Assembly: GCA_025935445.1 (NCBI GenBank)
Contig: JAICVG010000114.1
Span: 1 to 5,342 of the forward strand
Reading direction: 5' to 3'
Origin: Nitrososphaera sp.
GTDB taxonomy: Archaea; Thermoproteota; Nitrososphaeria; Nitrososphaerales; Nitrososphaeraceae
DNA: 5,342 bases
The translations under genes and the position numbers were made by a program. Every line of letters begins with the position of its first letter. Within the stretch, counting starts at the first letter, position 1. Positions 1 through 4,717 of the stretch are shown in pieces. Below the pieces are notes generated by a model. It had not been told where the DNA came from. It made no database searches and worked only from the letters and a program-made list of their open reading frames with translations.

Positions 1-878
1 GCTAATCTGTCAAGCTCGACTCTGAATGCCTTATAGCCCCCATTTTGGTTGACAATGTTCTTGAGTTTGATTGCTGATGTCATGTCAATCTTGAGCTTCT
101 CTGCAATTCTTCTTCTCCAGCCGTATGTAAGTCCACTTTTTGGGAATTTTATGGAAAACAAGTCCTCCGTATTGGTCTTTCTTATCCCAATACTTTCCAA
201 CATTAGGCCTGTTCCAGAGAGATAGCCAACAAGGTCGGAGCGAGCCTGCGGATCGAGTGAGGTGCATGCATCATCATTTATGTGTACATGAAAGCCATTG
301 TTACCGGAAAAGTAAATGTTAATAGCACTATTCTCTAGGCCAATGTCTGCTAACAAAAAATTCATCAAACGTCTAGCCTCCTTTTTAGACCCGTCTATGC
401 ACTTGCTACAAGGAATGGAAACATGATCTGCCTTTTTGCAGCCGCAGGATGGGCAAGAATATGATGATCTCTCTTCGTCGTTCTGTTCAGGAGGAGATAC
501 AGAGCCACAGTTTATGCAGACTGAATACGAATGCGATGGAAGACACGGCATGCCAAGATCTTTACCATCAATATCAAAGATCAAATCTGCCCCAAGCCAC
601 TGTTTCTCCTGCATAGGTTGTTGCGTCGGAAATCGATAGTATGCATTTGAGCAATACACATCAGAAGGCGCTTCCCTGACAAGCATAGCATCGAGCTCTT
701 TCATGCTTTTGAATGATAGATGCCTAATCATGCCTGCTTGTCCGAAGTGCATATAACCAAACTCACGTTGCTCCATTTTTAGAGGCTCTTCAATTGCCTT
801 GGACTGGTTGAAGTAATACTCACGGAACGCTTTTTTTATTACCGAAATAGTCTTGGCAGAAATGAGACTCTCTCTCAT
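1..878 (-). CDS. priS: DNA primase small (catalytic) subunit PriS, 3' end missing
   Basis: This is the catalytic subunit of the archaeal primase, which synthesises primers for DNA replication together with PriL. The 292 visible codons carry the family hallmarks. LIFDIDGKD at residues 99-107 holds the metal-binding aspartates D102 and D104. YFSGNNGFHVHI at 189-200 is the conserved SG-x-x-G-x-H nucleotide-binding motif. The third catalytic aspartate of the family is expected further on and is probably beyond the edge. Residues 112-160 are unusually rich in metal ligands: C112, H116, C121, C124, C142, C145, C147, C157 and C160. The canonical zinc knuckle probably uses C112, H116 and the last CxxC, with an extra CxxC...CxxC inserted between them. 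The ATG start lies inside the priL stop (ATGA), so the genes are almost certainly co-transcribed and translationally coupled. The reading frame is open to the left edge. Family assignment is secure; the zinc arrangement is inferred. Confidence 0.95.
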   Translation of the reverse strand, partial: MRESLISAKTISVIKKAFREYYFNQSKAIEEPLKMEQREFGYMHFGQAGMIRHLSFKSMKELDAMLVREAPSDVYCSNAYYRFPTQQPMQEKQWLGADLIFDIDGKDLGMPCLPSHSYSVCINCGSVSPPEQNDEERSSYSCPSCGCKKADHVSIPCSKCIDGSKKEARRLMNFLLADIGLENSAINIYFSGNNGFHVHINDDACTSLDPQARSDLVGYLSGTGLMLESIGIRKTNTEDLFSIKFPKSGLTYGWRRRIAEKLKIDMTSAIKLKNIVNQNGGYKAFRVELDRL

Positions 879-1873
879 TTCTTCTTCCTGCCAAACTGAA
901 CTGGGTTTATTAGGCCATCGCATTCAGCAGTTGCAAAGCAGAGATTTTCGTTCCGGAGTTTATCGCATGAAGGAACAGAATATTTGACATGGCTTCCTTT
1001 CATGCCAGCTAGGTGTTCTACTTGGTATCGGGTTATCTTTTCGTTAAAATCAGGAGCATTTTCAAACATCAAGACGATTTCATCCAAGGGCTTGCCTATA
1101 GCCAGCATGTATGTGGCAAGCATCACTCGTGCTGAATGGGGTAGGTTATCACCTTTATTCATCACTTCAAGCGCATGCTTAATGCATGGTGGATATTCCG
1201 TTACCGCCGCTGAGCCGCGCCGTTCATAACGTGATAAGAGTTTTAACCGTAGCTGGTCAGCTTTTGACTTTATGCCCTGCGGCAGAGTGGGAAGGCTCAT
1301 TGCTTTGACTTTGTCATAGATGAGCACGGAGAGCTCATTTCTAATGAGTCTGACGGTCTCATCAGCGTCGAGATAAACATAGCCATTGTGGACAAGTCTG
1401 TTGATCAGTTTCCATTCCTGTTCGTGAAAATGAGAAGCTCTTGCAAGATAGTCAACAACTCGGACCTTGAATAGACGCCGGTCCTCTGATATAACGATTT
1501 TCAATTTGAACAGATCTTCAAAGATCTTGGTAAAGACAGAGCGTCTCTTAATTTCGCCCTGCTTTCTTAAATCCTCTGTGAGAAACTTCTCTGCCCTTCT
1601 TGCTTCCGCTAGCGCGAACTTTCTCAGTACTTGATCAATGCCAATTGACTTGACGATCACAAGAGAAATAAGGAATGTAAGGATCTCAATTTCGTATCTC
1701 TCTAGGTTGTCGTATATCTTCCCGTCGACTTCCATCTCAATGCGCTCGGCAGCGCGGTCGATAATATACTTCATATCCGGCCTGTCAAGCTCCTCCCAGC
1801 CAAAGCTGGACTCTCTCAGGTATTCGCCAGCTTCATTCAAAAACGGATACTTGGCTAGATCACTCCCGGCCAT
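875..1873 (-). CDS. priL: DNA primase large subunit PriL (Fe-S protein)
   Basis: This is the non-catalytic primase subunit, which binds PriS and helps start and measure primers. From the ATG at 1873 it encodes 332 aa. The N-terminal two thirds are helical and begin with the conserved DLAKYPFL segment (residues 5-12). The C-terminal domain shows the family signature: PPCI (C230), LPHSARVMLATYML at 244-257, YQVEHLAG at 283-290, then C303, C312 and C318 followed by INP. These four cysteines are the expected [4Fe-4S] ligands. An in-frame TTG at 1897 would add eight residues. I prefer the ATG because a TATA-like element lies about 29 bases upstream of it, overlapping where the TTG version would begin, and because the conserved region starts just after the ATG. 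The tail is very basic (GRKKK). The stop overlaps the priS start. Confidence 0.95.
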   Translation of the reverse strand: MAGSDLAKYPFLNEAGEYLRESSFGWEELDRPDMKYIIDRAAERIEMEVDGKIYDNLERYEIEILTFLISLVIVKSIGIDQVLRKFALAEARRAEKFLTEDLRKQGEIKRRSVFTKIFEDLFKLKIVISEDRRLFKVRVVDYLARASHFHEQEWKLINRLVHNGYVYLDADETVRLIRNELSVLIYDKVKAMSLPTLPQGIKSKADQLRLKLLSRYERRGSAAVTEYPPCIKHALEVMNKGDNLPHSARVMLATYMLAIGKPLDEIVLMFENAPDFNEKITRYQVEHLAGMKGSHVKYSVPSCDKLRNENLCFATAECDGLINPVQFGRKKK

Positions 1874-1897
1874 TCTTATAGAAGACAAGTTCGACAA

Positions 1898-1906
1898 TAA
1901 GATATA
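1898..1906 (-). promoter_or_regulatory. Probable TATA box of the priL-priS operon
   Basis: On the minus strand this reads TATATCTTA, centred about 29 bases upstream of the priL ATG at 1873. That spacing fits an archaeal promoter whose transcript starts at or within a few bases of the ATG, that is, a leaderless mRNA. No Shine-Dalgarno sequence precedes the ATG, which agrees. A second A/T-rich candidate (minus-strand TTTTTATGG, about 1916-1924) would start transcription near 1893 and give a leader of about 20 bases. Both choices exclude the upstream TTG as start. Inferred from spacing only. Confidence 0.45.
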
Positions 1907-1938
1907 GCTGTTCTACCATAAAAACTCCATTACAATAA

Positions 1939-1949
1939 GTTAATGTAAC
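1939..1949 (+). promoter_or_regulatory. Palindrome in the nfo promoter region
   Basis: GTTAATGTAAC is a perfect 4-3-4 palindrome lying 25-35 bases upstream of the nfo ATG at 1974. This is where the TATA box of a leaderless nfo transcript should sit, and there is no better TATA match at that distance. CCATAAAAAC at 1916-1925 is the alternative and would give a leader of about 28 bases. The site could be a weak TATA element, an operator, or chance. The nfo ATG has no Shine-Dalgarno sequence, which favours a leaderless or short-leader message. Confidence 0.25.
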
Positions 1950-1973
1950 AAAAAATATCTTCATATTGAAACC

Positions 1974-2834
1974 ATGGATGTAAGGGTCGGGTTTCATGTT
2001 TCCATAGCGGGGGGGATATCAAATTCCGTCAACAATGCAAAAAAATTAGGCTGTACCGCATTTCAAATATTTAGTCGAAATCCCCGTGGGTGGGCTGCAA
2101 AGCCTCTACTGCGAGAGGAGGTAGACTCATTCAAAAACAGGCTCTGCGAAAGTGGAATCGAAAAAACAGCAGTAGTTGTCCACATGCCGTACCTGCCGAA
2201 CCTCTCAGGGCCTCCAGGAGAATTGTATGAACGATCAGTGAAGACCCTTATAGAAGAGATGCAAAGATGCAATTTGCTTGGAATATCCTATCTTGTGATA
2301 CACCTTGGAAGTCACATGGGCGGTGGATCAAATAGTGGCATCGATCAGCTGGTAAATGCCTTAACAGTCGCTAGTGCAGGTAGCAAATCCGAAAATAAAG
2401 TGATAGTTCTCTTGGAAAATAATGTGGGACAGAAGAATAGTGTTGGTGGCACACTTGAAGAGCTGCGCCTCATCCTCGATAGGCTCGATAGCTCAAAGCA
2501 ATTTGGCGTTTGTATTGATACCTGCCATCTTTTTGCGTCTGGCTATGACCTACGCACAAAGGAGGATGTGAATATAATATTTGAAAAAATCAAGGCTATT
2601 GTAGGCATGAAAGAATTGAAAATCGTCCACCTGAACGATTCAAAAGGTGGGTTGGGCTCAAACCTAGACCGGCATGAGCATATTGGCCTTGGGTCGATCG
2701 GCGTTGAGGGCCTTACTACGTTTCTCAACCACCGAGCGATTCAGGCCCTGCCGATAATAATGGAGACGCCCATCGATACAACGAGAGGAGACGAGCAGAA
2801 CCTCAGGGTCGTTCTAGATATGATAAAAAAATAA
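1974..2834 (+). CDS. nfo: Endonuclease IV (AP endonuclease, Nfo family)
   Basis: This is a zinc-dependent TIM-barrel endonuclease of base excision repair that cuts the DNA backbone 5' of abasic sites and can remove 3'-blocking groups. The 286 aa match the usual family length and start with the typical VGFHVSIAGG (residues 5-14). All nine metal ligands known from the E. coli enzyme have clear counterparts: H70 (VVVHMPY), H110 (VIHLGSH), E148 (LLENN), D182 and H185 (CIDTCH), H219 (VHLND), D232 and H234 (DRHEH), and E264 (METP). It should therefore be active. ATG 1974 is the only plausible start, since an in-frame TAA lies 31 bases upstream with no start codon between. The gene is divergent from priL with a short shared promoter region. 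It ends 15 bases before the convergent membrane-protein gene. Confidence 0.97.
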   Translation: MDVRVGFHVSIAGGISNSVNNAKKLGCTAFQIFSRNPRGWAAKPLLREEVDSFKNRLCESGIEKTAVVVHMPYLPNLSGPPGELYERSVKTLIEEMQRCNLLGISYLVIHLGSHMGGGSNSGIDQLVNALTVASAGSKSENKVIVLLENNVGQKNSVGGTLEELRLILDRLDSSKQFGVCIDTCHLFASGYDLRTKEDVNIIFEKIKAIVGMKELKIVHLNDSKGGLGSNLDRHEHIGLGSIGVEGLTTFLNHRAIQALPIIMETPIDTTRGDEQNLRVVLDMIKK

Positions 2835-2849
2835 CATAGTAATAATAAT

Positions 2850-3167
2850 TTACTTATTGAGCCTGTGAGACTCTACATTAGTAGAGCCTTCGTAGTACGT
2901 CACGATTAGCGGATCGTCTATCTTATAAGGACATCCCTGGATGCTTTTTGGTTGACCGTCGGGTGGCTCTATGACGCATATATCTCCTTGCTTTATTGAC
3001 ACATTAACCTCTTCAGTTACGGTCTGCCTGAAAAGGATATCTGCAAGAGGGAACCCTTGTGTCATCTGTATAAGCATGAATGCTCCAAAGAATGCAAGGC
3101 CAAACAGTATAGCGAGCTTCTTAGTTGAGATCCTTGCAAATTCTGATGAGTCAGACTCGTAGCCCAT
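2850..3167 (-). CDS. Small single-pass membrane protein, function unknown
   Basis: I do not recognise this 105-aa protein. A short polar, acidic N-terminus (residues 1-12) is followed by a basic patch (R12, K16, K17), a hydrophobic segment at about 18-36 (LAILFGLAFFGAFMLIQM), and a hydrophilic tail of about 65 residues. The positive-inside rule puts the N-terminus in the cytoplasm and the tail outside. The tail has two cysteines, C64 and C79, that could form a disulphide, and alternating V/I/S/T residues suggestive of beta strands. The segment has no signal-peptidase or lipobox motif that I can see, so it probably acts as an anchor. The ATG has a GGGAG ribosome-binding site eight bases upstream, and the zinc-finger gene ends 32 bases before it, so the two are likely co-transcribed. 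It is convergent with nfo. Coding status is supported by the RBS and a sensible topology, not by recognised homology. Confidence 0.75.
   Translation of the reverse strand: MGYESDSSEFARISTKKLAILFGLAFFGAFMLIQMTQGFPLADILFRQTVTEEVNVSIKQGDICVIEPPDGQPKSIQGCPYKIDDPLIVTYYEGSTNVESHRLNK
2871..2886. other. Perfect 6-bp-stem hairpin near the convergent gene ends
   Basis: CTCTAC and GTAGAG form a perfect 6-bp inverted repeat around a 4-base loop (ATTA); after one A-C mismatch the stem can extend by two more pairs. It lies inside the last codons of the membrane-protein gene and about 36 bases past the nfo stop. No U-tract follows on either strand, and archaeal termination usually depends on U-runs without hairpins. 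A role in ending or stabilising the nfo transcript is therefore only a possibility. Confidence 0.3.
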
Positions 3168-3175
3168 ATGCTACT

Positions 3176-3180
3176 CTCCC
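3176..3180 (-). promoter_or_regulatory. Ribosome-binding site of the membrane-protein gene
   Basis: The minus strand reads GGGAG, followed by eight bases and then the ATG at 3167. This matches the archaeal anti-Shine-Dalgarno sequence and supports both the start codon and translation from within a longer, operon-type message begun upstream of the zinc-finger gene. A T-rich stretch just before it (TTTTTTAG, about 3190-3197) could also be read as a second TATA element or a U-rich terminator of the upstream gene. Confidence 0.5.
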
Positions 3181-3199
3181 GTGTCCATTTCTAAAAAAC

Positions 3200-3400
3200 T
3201 TATGGGAGTCGTCGCGAGGTCTTTGTAGCTTTCTCAATTGCCTCTTCCTGCTCACGCCATTCATTAAAGTATGCAAGTAGGAGATGAGCAGCTAATTCTT
3301 CCTTTGTGTGATCAGATTTGAGATGAACTGGCAGATATTGGGGTGTGAAGAACAGGTTGCAGATATAGCAGAACGGGTTTCGTTCATGCTTTTTTAGCAA
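3200..3400 (-). CDS. Small C2H2-like zinc-finger protein
   Basis: This 66-aa protein has one finger, C11-x2-C14-x11-H26-x4-H31, within CYICNLFFTPQYLPVHLKSD. Aromatic and leucine residues sit at the usual core positions, so it resembles a C2H2 finger one residue shorter than the classic x12 spacing. After the finger comes a charged helix-like tail (about 33-60) rich in E, A and K, ending in basic residues. Stand-alone proteins of this kind are known in Thaumarchaea; binding to nucleic acid or protein is possible but not shown. The only start in frame is TTG at 3400, because a stop lies three codons upstream with no ATG between. A TATA-like element about 31 bases upstream supports this start on a near-leaderless message. 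It is probably the first gene of a two-gene operon with the membrane protein. The TTG start is the main uncertainty. Confidence 0.75.
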   Translation of the reverse strand: MLKKHERNPFCYICNLFFTPQYLPVHLKSDHTKEELAAHLLLAYFNEWREQEEAIEKATKTSRRLP

Positions 3401-3426
3401 GTTACATTATCAGACTCTGTGACTGC

Positions 3427-3435
3427 AAATATAAG
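3427..3435 (-). promoter_or_regulatory. Probable TATA box of the zinc-finger/membrane-protein operon
   Basis: On the minus strand this reads CTTATATTT, the best TATA match in the region. It is centred about 31 bases upstream of the TTG start at 3400, so transcription should begin at about 3400-3406, giving a leader of zero to six bases. The spacing independently supports the unusual start codon. Inferred from sequence and spacing. Confidence 0.5.
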
Positions 3436-3542
3436 AGCTTCGTTCTGAGCATCCCTAAGAATAGACAGAATAAGCTACCCAATTTTTTAAATCAAAGTTC
3501 TTCAGTACTTCTTTTTGTTTGTCCATGAATCCCTGTTTACGG

Positions 3543-3568
3543 TATTAGCTATCTGCAAACAGCTAATA
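3543..3568. other. Hairpin, 8-bp perfect stem with 10-base loop
   Basis: TATTAGCT and AGCTAATA form a perfect 8-bp inverted repeat around a 10-base loop, and two G-U pairs could extend it in RNA read from the plus strand. A competing stem, CTGTTT (3533-3538) with AAACAG (3557-3562), uses bases from its loop and 3' arm, so the two cannot form together. It ends two bases before the tandem repeat at 3571. It could be an operator half-site pair or an RNA element. Confidence 0.45.
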
Positions 3569-3570
3569 TT

Positions 3571-3598
3571 AGATCAGAAGTGGTAGATCAGAAGTGGT
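3571..3598. repeat. Perfect tandem duplication of a 14-bp unit
   Basis: The unit AGATCAGAAGTGGT occurs twice with no spacer (3571-3584 and 3585-3598). Exact tandem copies of this length are not expected by chance. They may be a recent slippage event, or a doubled binding site for a DNA-binding protein. 14 bp is not a whole number of helical turns, so two proteins would not bind on the same face of the helix. Confidence 0.9.
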
Positions 3599-3615
3599 AT
3601 CCTGAGAATGGCCAT
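3574..3615 (-). other. 13-codon reading frame behind a strong Shine-Dalgarno sequence
   Basis: On the minus strand, AGGAGG (3623-3628) is followed seven bases later by ATG at 3615 and a frame encoding MAILRIPLLIYHF, then a stop. The peptide is hydrophobic. The frame runs through the tandem repeat, whose duplication extends it by three codons compared with a single copy. It could be a tiny leader peptide, the beginning of a decayed gene, or chance. It precedes the zinc-finger operon on the same strand, but that operon has a better promoter of its own downstream. Confidence 0.2.
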
Positions 3616-3760
3616 GCTTGAACCTCCTAAGCTCCATAGATCTATTTCCATATTGAAAACTACATGATCTTACACTGCTATGTGCATGGTTAGAGTTACT
3701 GAGTTAGTTAGTCTATTGCTGAGCTTTGCTGCGCTGGGCACAATTCCCAACAATCGCACA

Positions 3761-3773
3761 GATAAAACAAATT
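3761..3773 (+). repeat. 13-bp direct repeat, distal copy
   Basis: GATAAAACAAATT here recurs exactly at 3888-3900, 127 bases downstream, just ahead of the aroA' TATA box. It may be a second regulator site or a relic of a duplicated promoter. Its A/T richness makes a chance match less unlikely than for a mixed sequence of the same length. Confidence 0.5.
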
Positions 3774-3887
3774 CTAGCTAACAGACAGTAAATTACTTTA
3801 TTAGGACCTAGTCATGTATACTACAGCACAAAGCCAGTGAGGTTCCTGAGAACCAATACTTCCGAGCCCCTATTCCAAATATCAAAG

Positions 3888-3900
3888 GATAAAACAAATT
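3888..3900 (+). repeat. 13-bp direct repeat, aroA'-proximal copy
   Basis: This is the second exact copy of GATAAAACAAATT. It overlaps the upstream side of the probable aroA' TATA element, the position where archaeal BRE elements and many regulators act. A protein binding here could control the aromatic pathway genes. That role is inferred from position alone. Confidence 0.5.
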
Positions 3901-3905
3901 ATAAG
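3896..3905 (+). promoter_or_regulatory. Probable TATA box of the aroA'-aroB' operon
   Basis: AAATTATAAG is centred about 34 bases upstream of the aroA' ATG at 3935. Transcription would start near 3927 and leave a leader of about eight bases. There is no Shine-Dalgarno sequence before the ATG, consistent with a very short leader. The 13-bp direct repeat overlaps its 5' side. Confidence 0.45.
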
Positions 3906-3934
3906 TAGGTTAGCAAGAAAGTCTGGATACATAT

Positions 3935-4717
3935 ATGGTCTTTGGCAGGGACATCCGGCTTTCCAGGATACTTCATGACGGCAAAATGCTGTGCATTCCA
4001 ATGGACCATGGTATAAGCAATGGCCCCATTAAGGGGCTAGAAGACATTCATGGCATGATCTATCAATGTGCCTCTGCTGGACTCACCTGTGTCCTTGTCA
4101 ATAAGGGCATCATCAAGACTATGCCAAGGTCGCCAGATATTGGATTGATAGTACACTTTTCCGCCAGTACGTCCCTAGGTCCAGCACCAAACAGAAAGAT
4201 GCTGATAGGGAGTGTCGAAGAAGCGATCAGGCTCGGAGCCGATGCGGTCTCTGTTCATATTAATATTGGTTCAAAAGAAGAGCCAGAGATGCTGCAAAAG
4301 CTTGGTATGATAGCCGATAAATGCGACGAATGGAGTCTTCCTCTAGTCGCGATGATGTACCCACGTGGAGAGAACATTAAAAACCCTCATGACCCAGAGA
4401 TCGTGGCACATGCTGCAAGAGTGGGTGCTGAAGCCGGCGCAGACATTGTAAAAGCAGTATACACTGGTGATCCGGATTCATTTAAGCGGGTTGTTAGGAG
4501 CTGTCCCGTCCCGCTGGTAATTGCAGGCGGGCCCAAGGCCAATAGCGACAGAGAAATTTTGGAGATGTGCAATGGGGCAATGGCAGCAGGCGCAAAGGGT
4601 GTGACATTTGGCCGCAACATTTTCCAACATAAGAATCCGCCTGCAATGGTACGCGCATTACGCAAGATCATAATTGAAAACAGAAACGTTAGAGAGGCTC
4701 TGAAAGAACTTGACTGA
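3935..4717 (+). CDS. aroA': ADH synthase (2-amino-3,7-dideoxy-D-threo-hept-6-ulosonate synthase)
   Basis: This is a class I (Schiff-base) TIM-barrel aldolase of the DeoC/LacD/DhnA superfamily. In archaea it condenses L-aspartate semialdehyde with 6-deoxy-5-ketofructose 1-phosphate to give ADH, the first step of the alternative route to 3-dehydroquinate. The 260 aa show IPMDHGISNGPIKGL (21-35), MMYPRG (140-145), DIVKAVYTGD (170-179) and VIAGGPK (195-201). D24, Y142 and K173 correspond in position and motif to the acid/base pair and Schiff-base lysine of the Methanocaldococcus jannaschii enzyme MJ0400. The sugar-aldolase relative FBP aldolase is the alternative, but the immediately following aroB' strongly favours ADH synthase. 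The ATG gives the N-terminal strand expected before the MDHG motif. The stop overlaps the aroB' start. Confidence 0.93.
   Translation: MVFGRDIRLSRILHDGKMLCIPMDHGISNGPIKGLEDIHGMIYQCASAGLTCVLVNKGIIKTMPRSPDIGLIVHFSASTSLGPAPNRKMLIGSVEEAIRLGADAVSVHINIGSKEEPEMLQKLGMIADKCDEWSLPLVAMMYPRGENIKNPHDPEIVAHAARVGAEAGADIVKAVYTGDPDSFKRVVRSCPVPLVIAGGPKANSDREILEMCNGAMAAGAKGVTFGRNIFQHKNPPAMVRALRKIIIENRNVREALKELD

Larger units (their letters stand above)
3401..3934. other. Long intergenic region with repeats, no convincing gene
   Basis: This stretch separates the divergent zinc-finger operon and aroA'. Stops are frequent in all six frames, and the longest ATG frames I could trace are about 20 codons. I see no tRNA-like T-arm or cloverleaf and no C/D-box RNA pattern. 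What it does hold is an 8-bp-stem hairpin at 3543-3568, a perfect 14-bp tandem duplication at 3571-3598, a 13-bp direct repeat at 3761-3773 and 3888-3900, a short hairpin GGTTC-CTGA-GAACC at 3841-3854, and promoters at both ends. The 9-mer TCCTGAGAA occurs twice (3600-3608 and 3844-3852), which could be chance. It is much longer than the other gaps in the window, so an unannotated small RNA, a long regulatory region or a decayed gene are all possible. Confidence 0.6.

Noticed and set aside
436..639. Plus-strand open frame of 67 codons
   Set aside because: It is the reverse side of the cysteine-rich part of priS; the apparent protein has no recognisable features.
1941..3409. Shared 9-mer TAATGTAAC before nfo (1941-1949, plus) and before the zinc-finger gene (3401-3409, minus)
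   Set aside because: Nine-base matches are expected many times by chance in a window of this size, and the positions relative to the start codons differ (about 25 bases against one).
3614..3628. Minus-strand GGTTCAAGC resembling the T-loop of a tRNA
   Set aside because: The flanking bases do not pair to form a T-stem and no acceptor or anticodon arm is present.
3608..3667. Plus-strand 19-codon ATG frame (MAMLEPPKLHRS...)
   Set aside because: It has no Shine-Dalgarno sequence, is very short, and no feature supports translation.
3735..3749. TGGG-CACAATT-CCCA as a terminator hairpin
   Set aside because: A four-base stem without a following T-run is too weak, and archaea rarely use this type of terminator.
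3841..3854. GGTTC-CTGA-GAACC as a tRNA T-arm or box C/D RNA end
   Set aside because: The loop has four bases rather than seven, no other tRNA arms are found, and no C box (RTGATGA) lies at a suitable distance.
4387..4671. Minus-strand open frame of 94 codons
   Set aside because: It lies opposite the catalytic half of aroA', rich in A, P and S as expected for a shadow frame.
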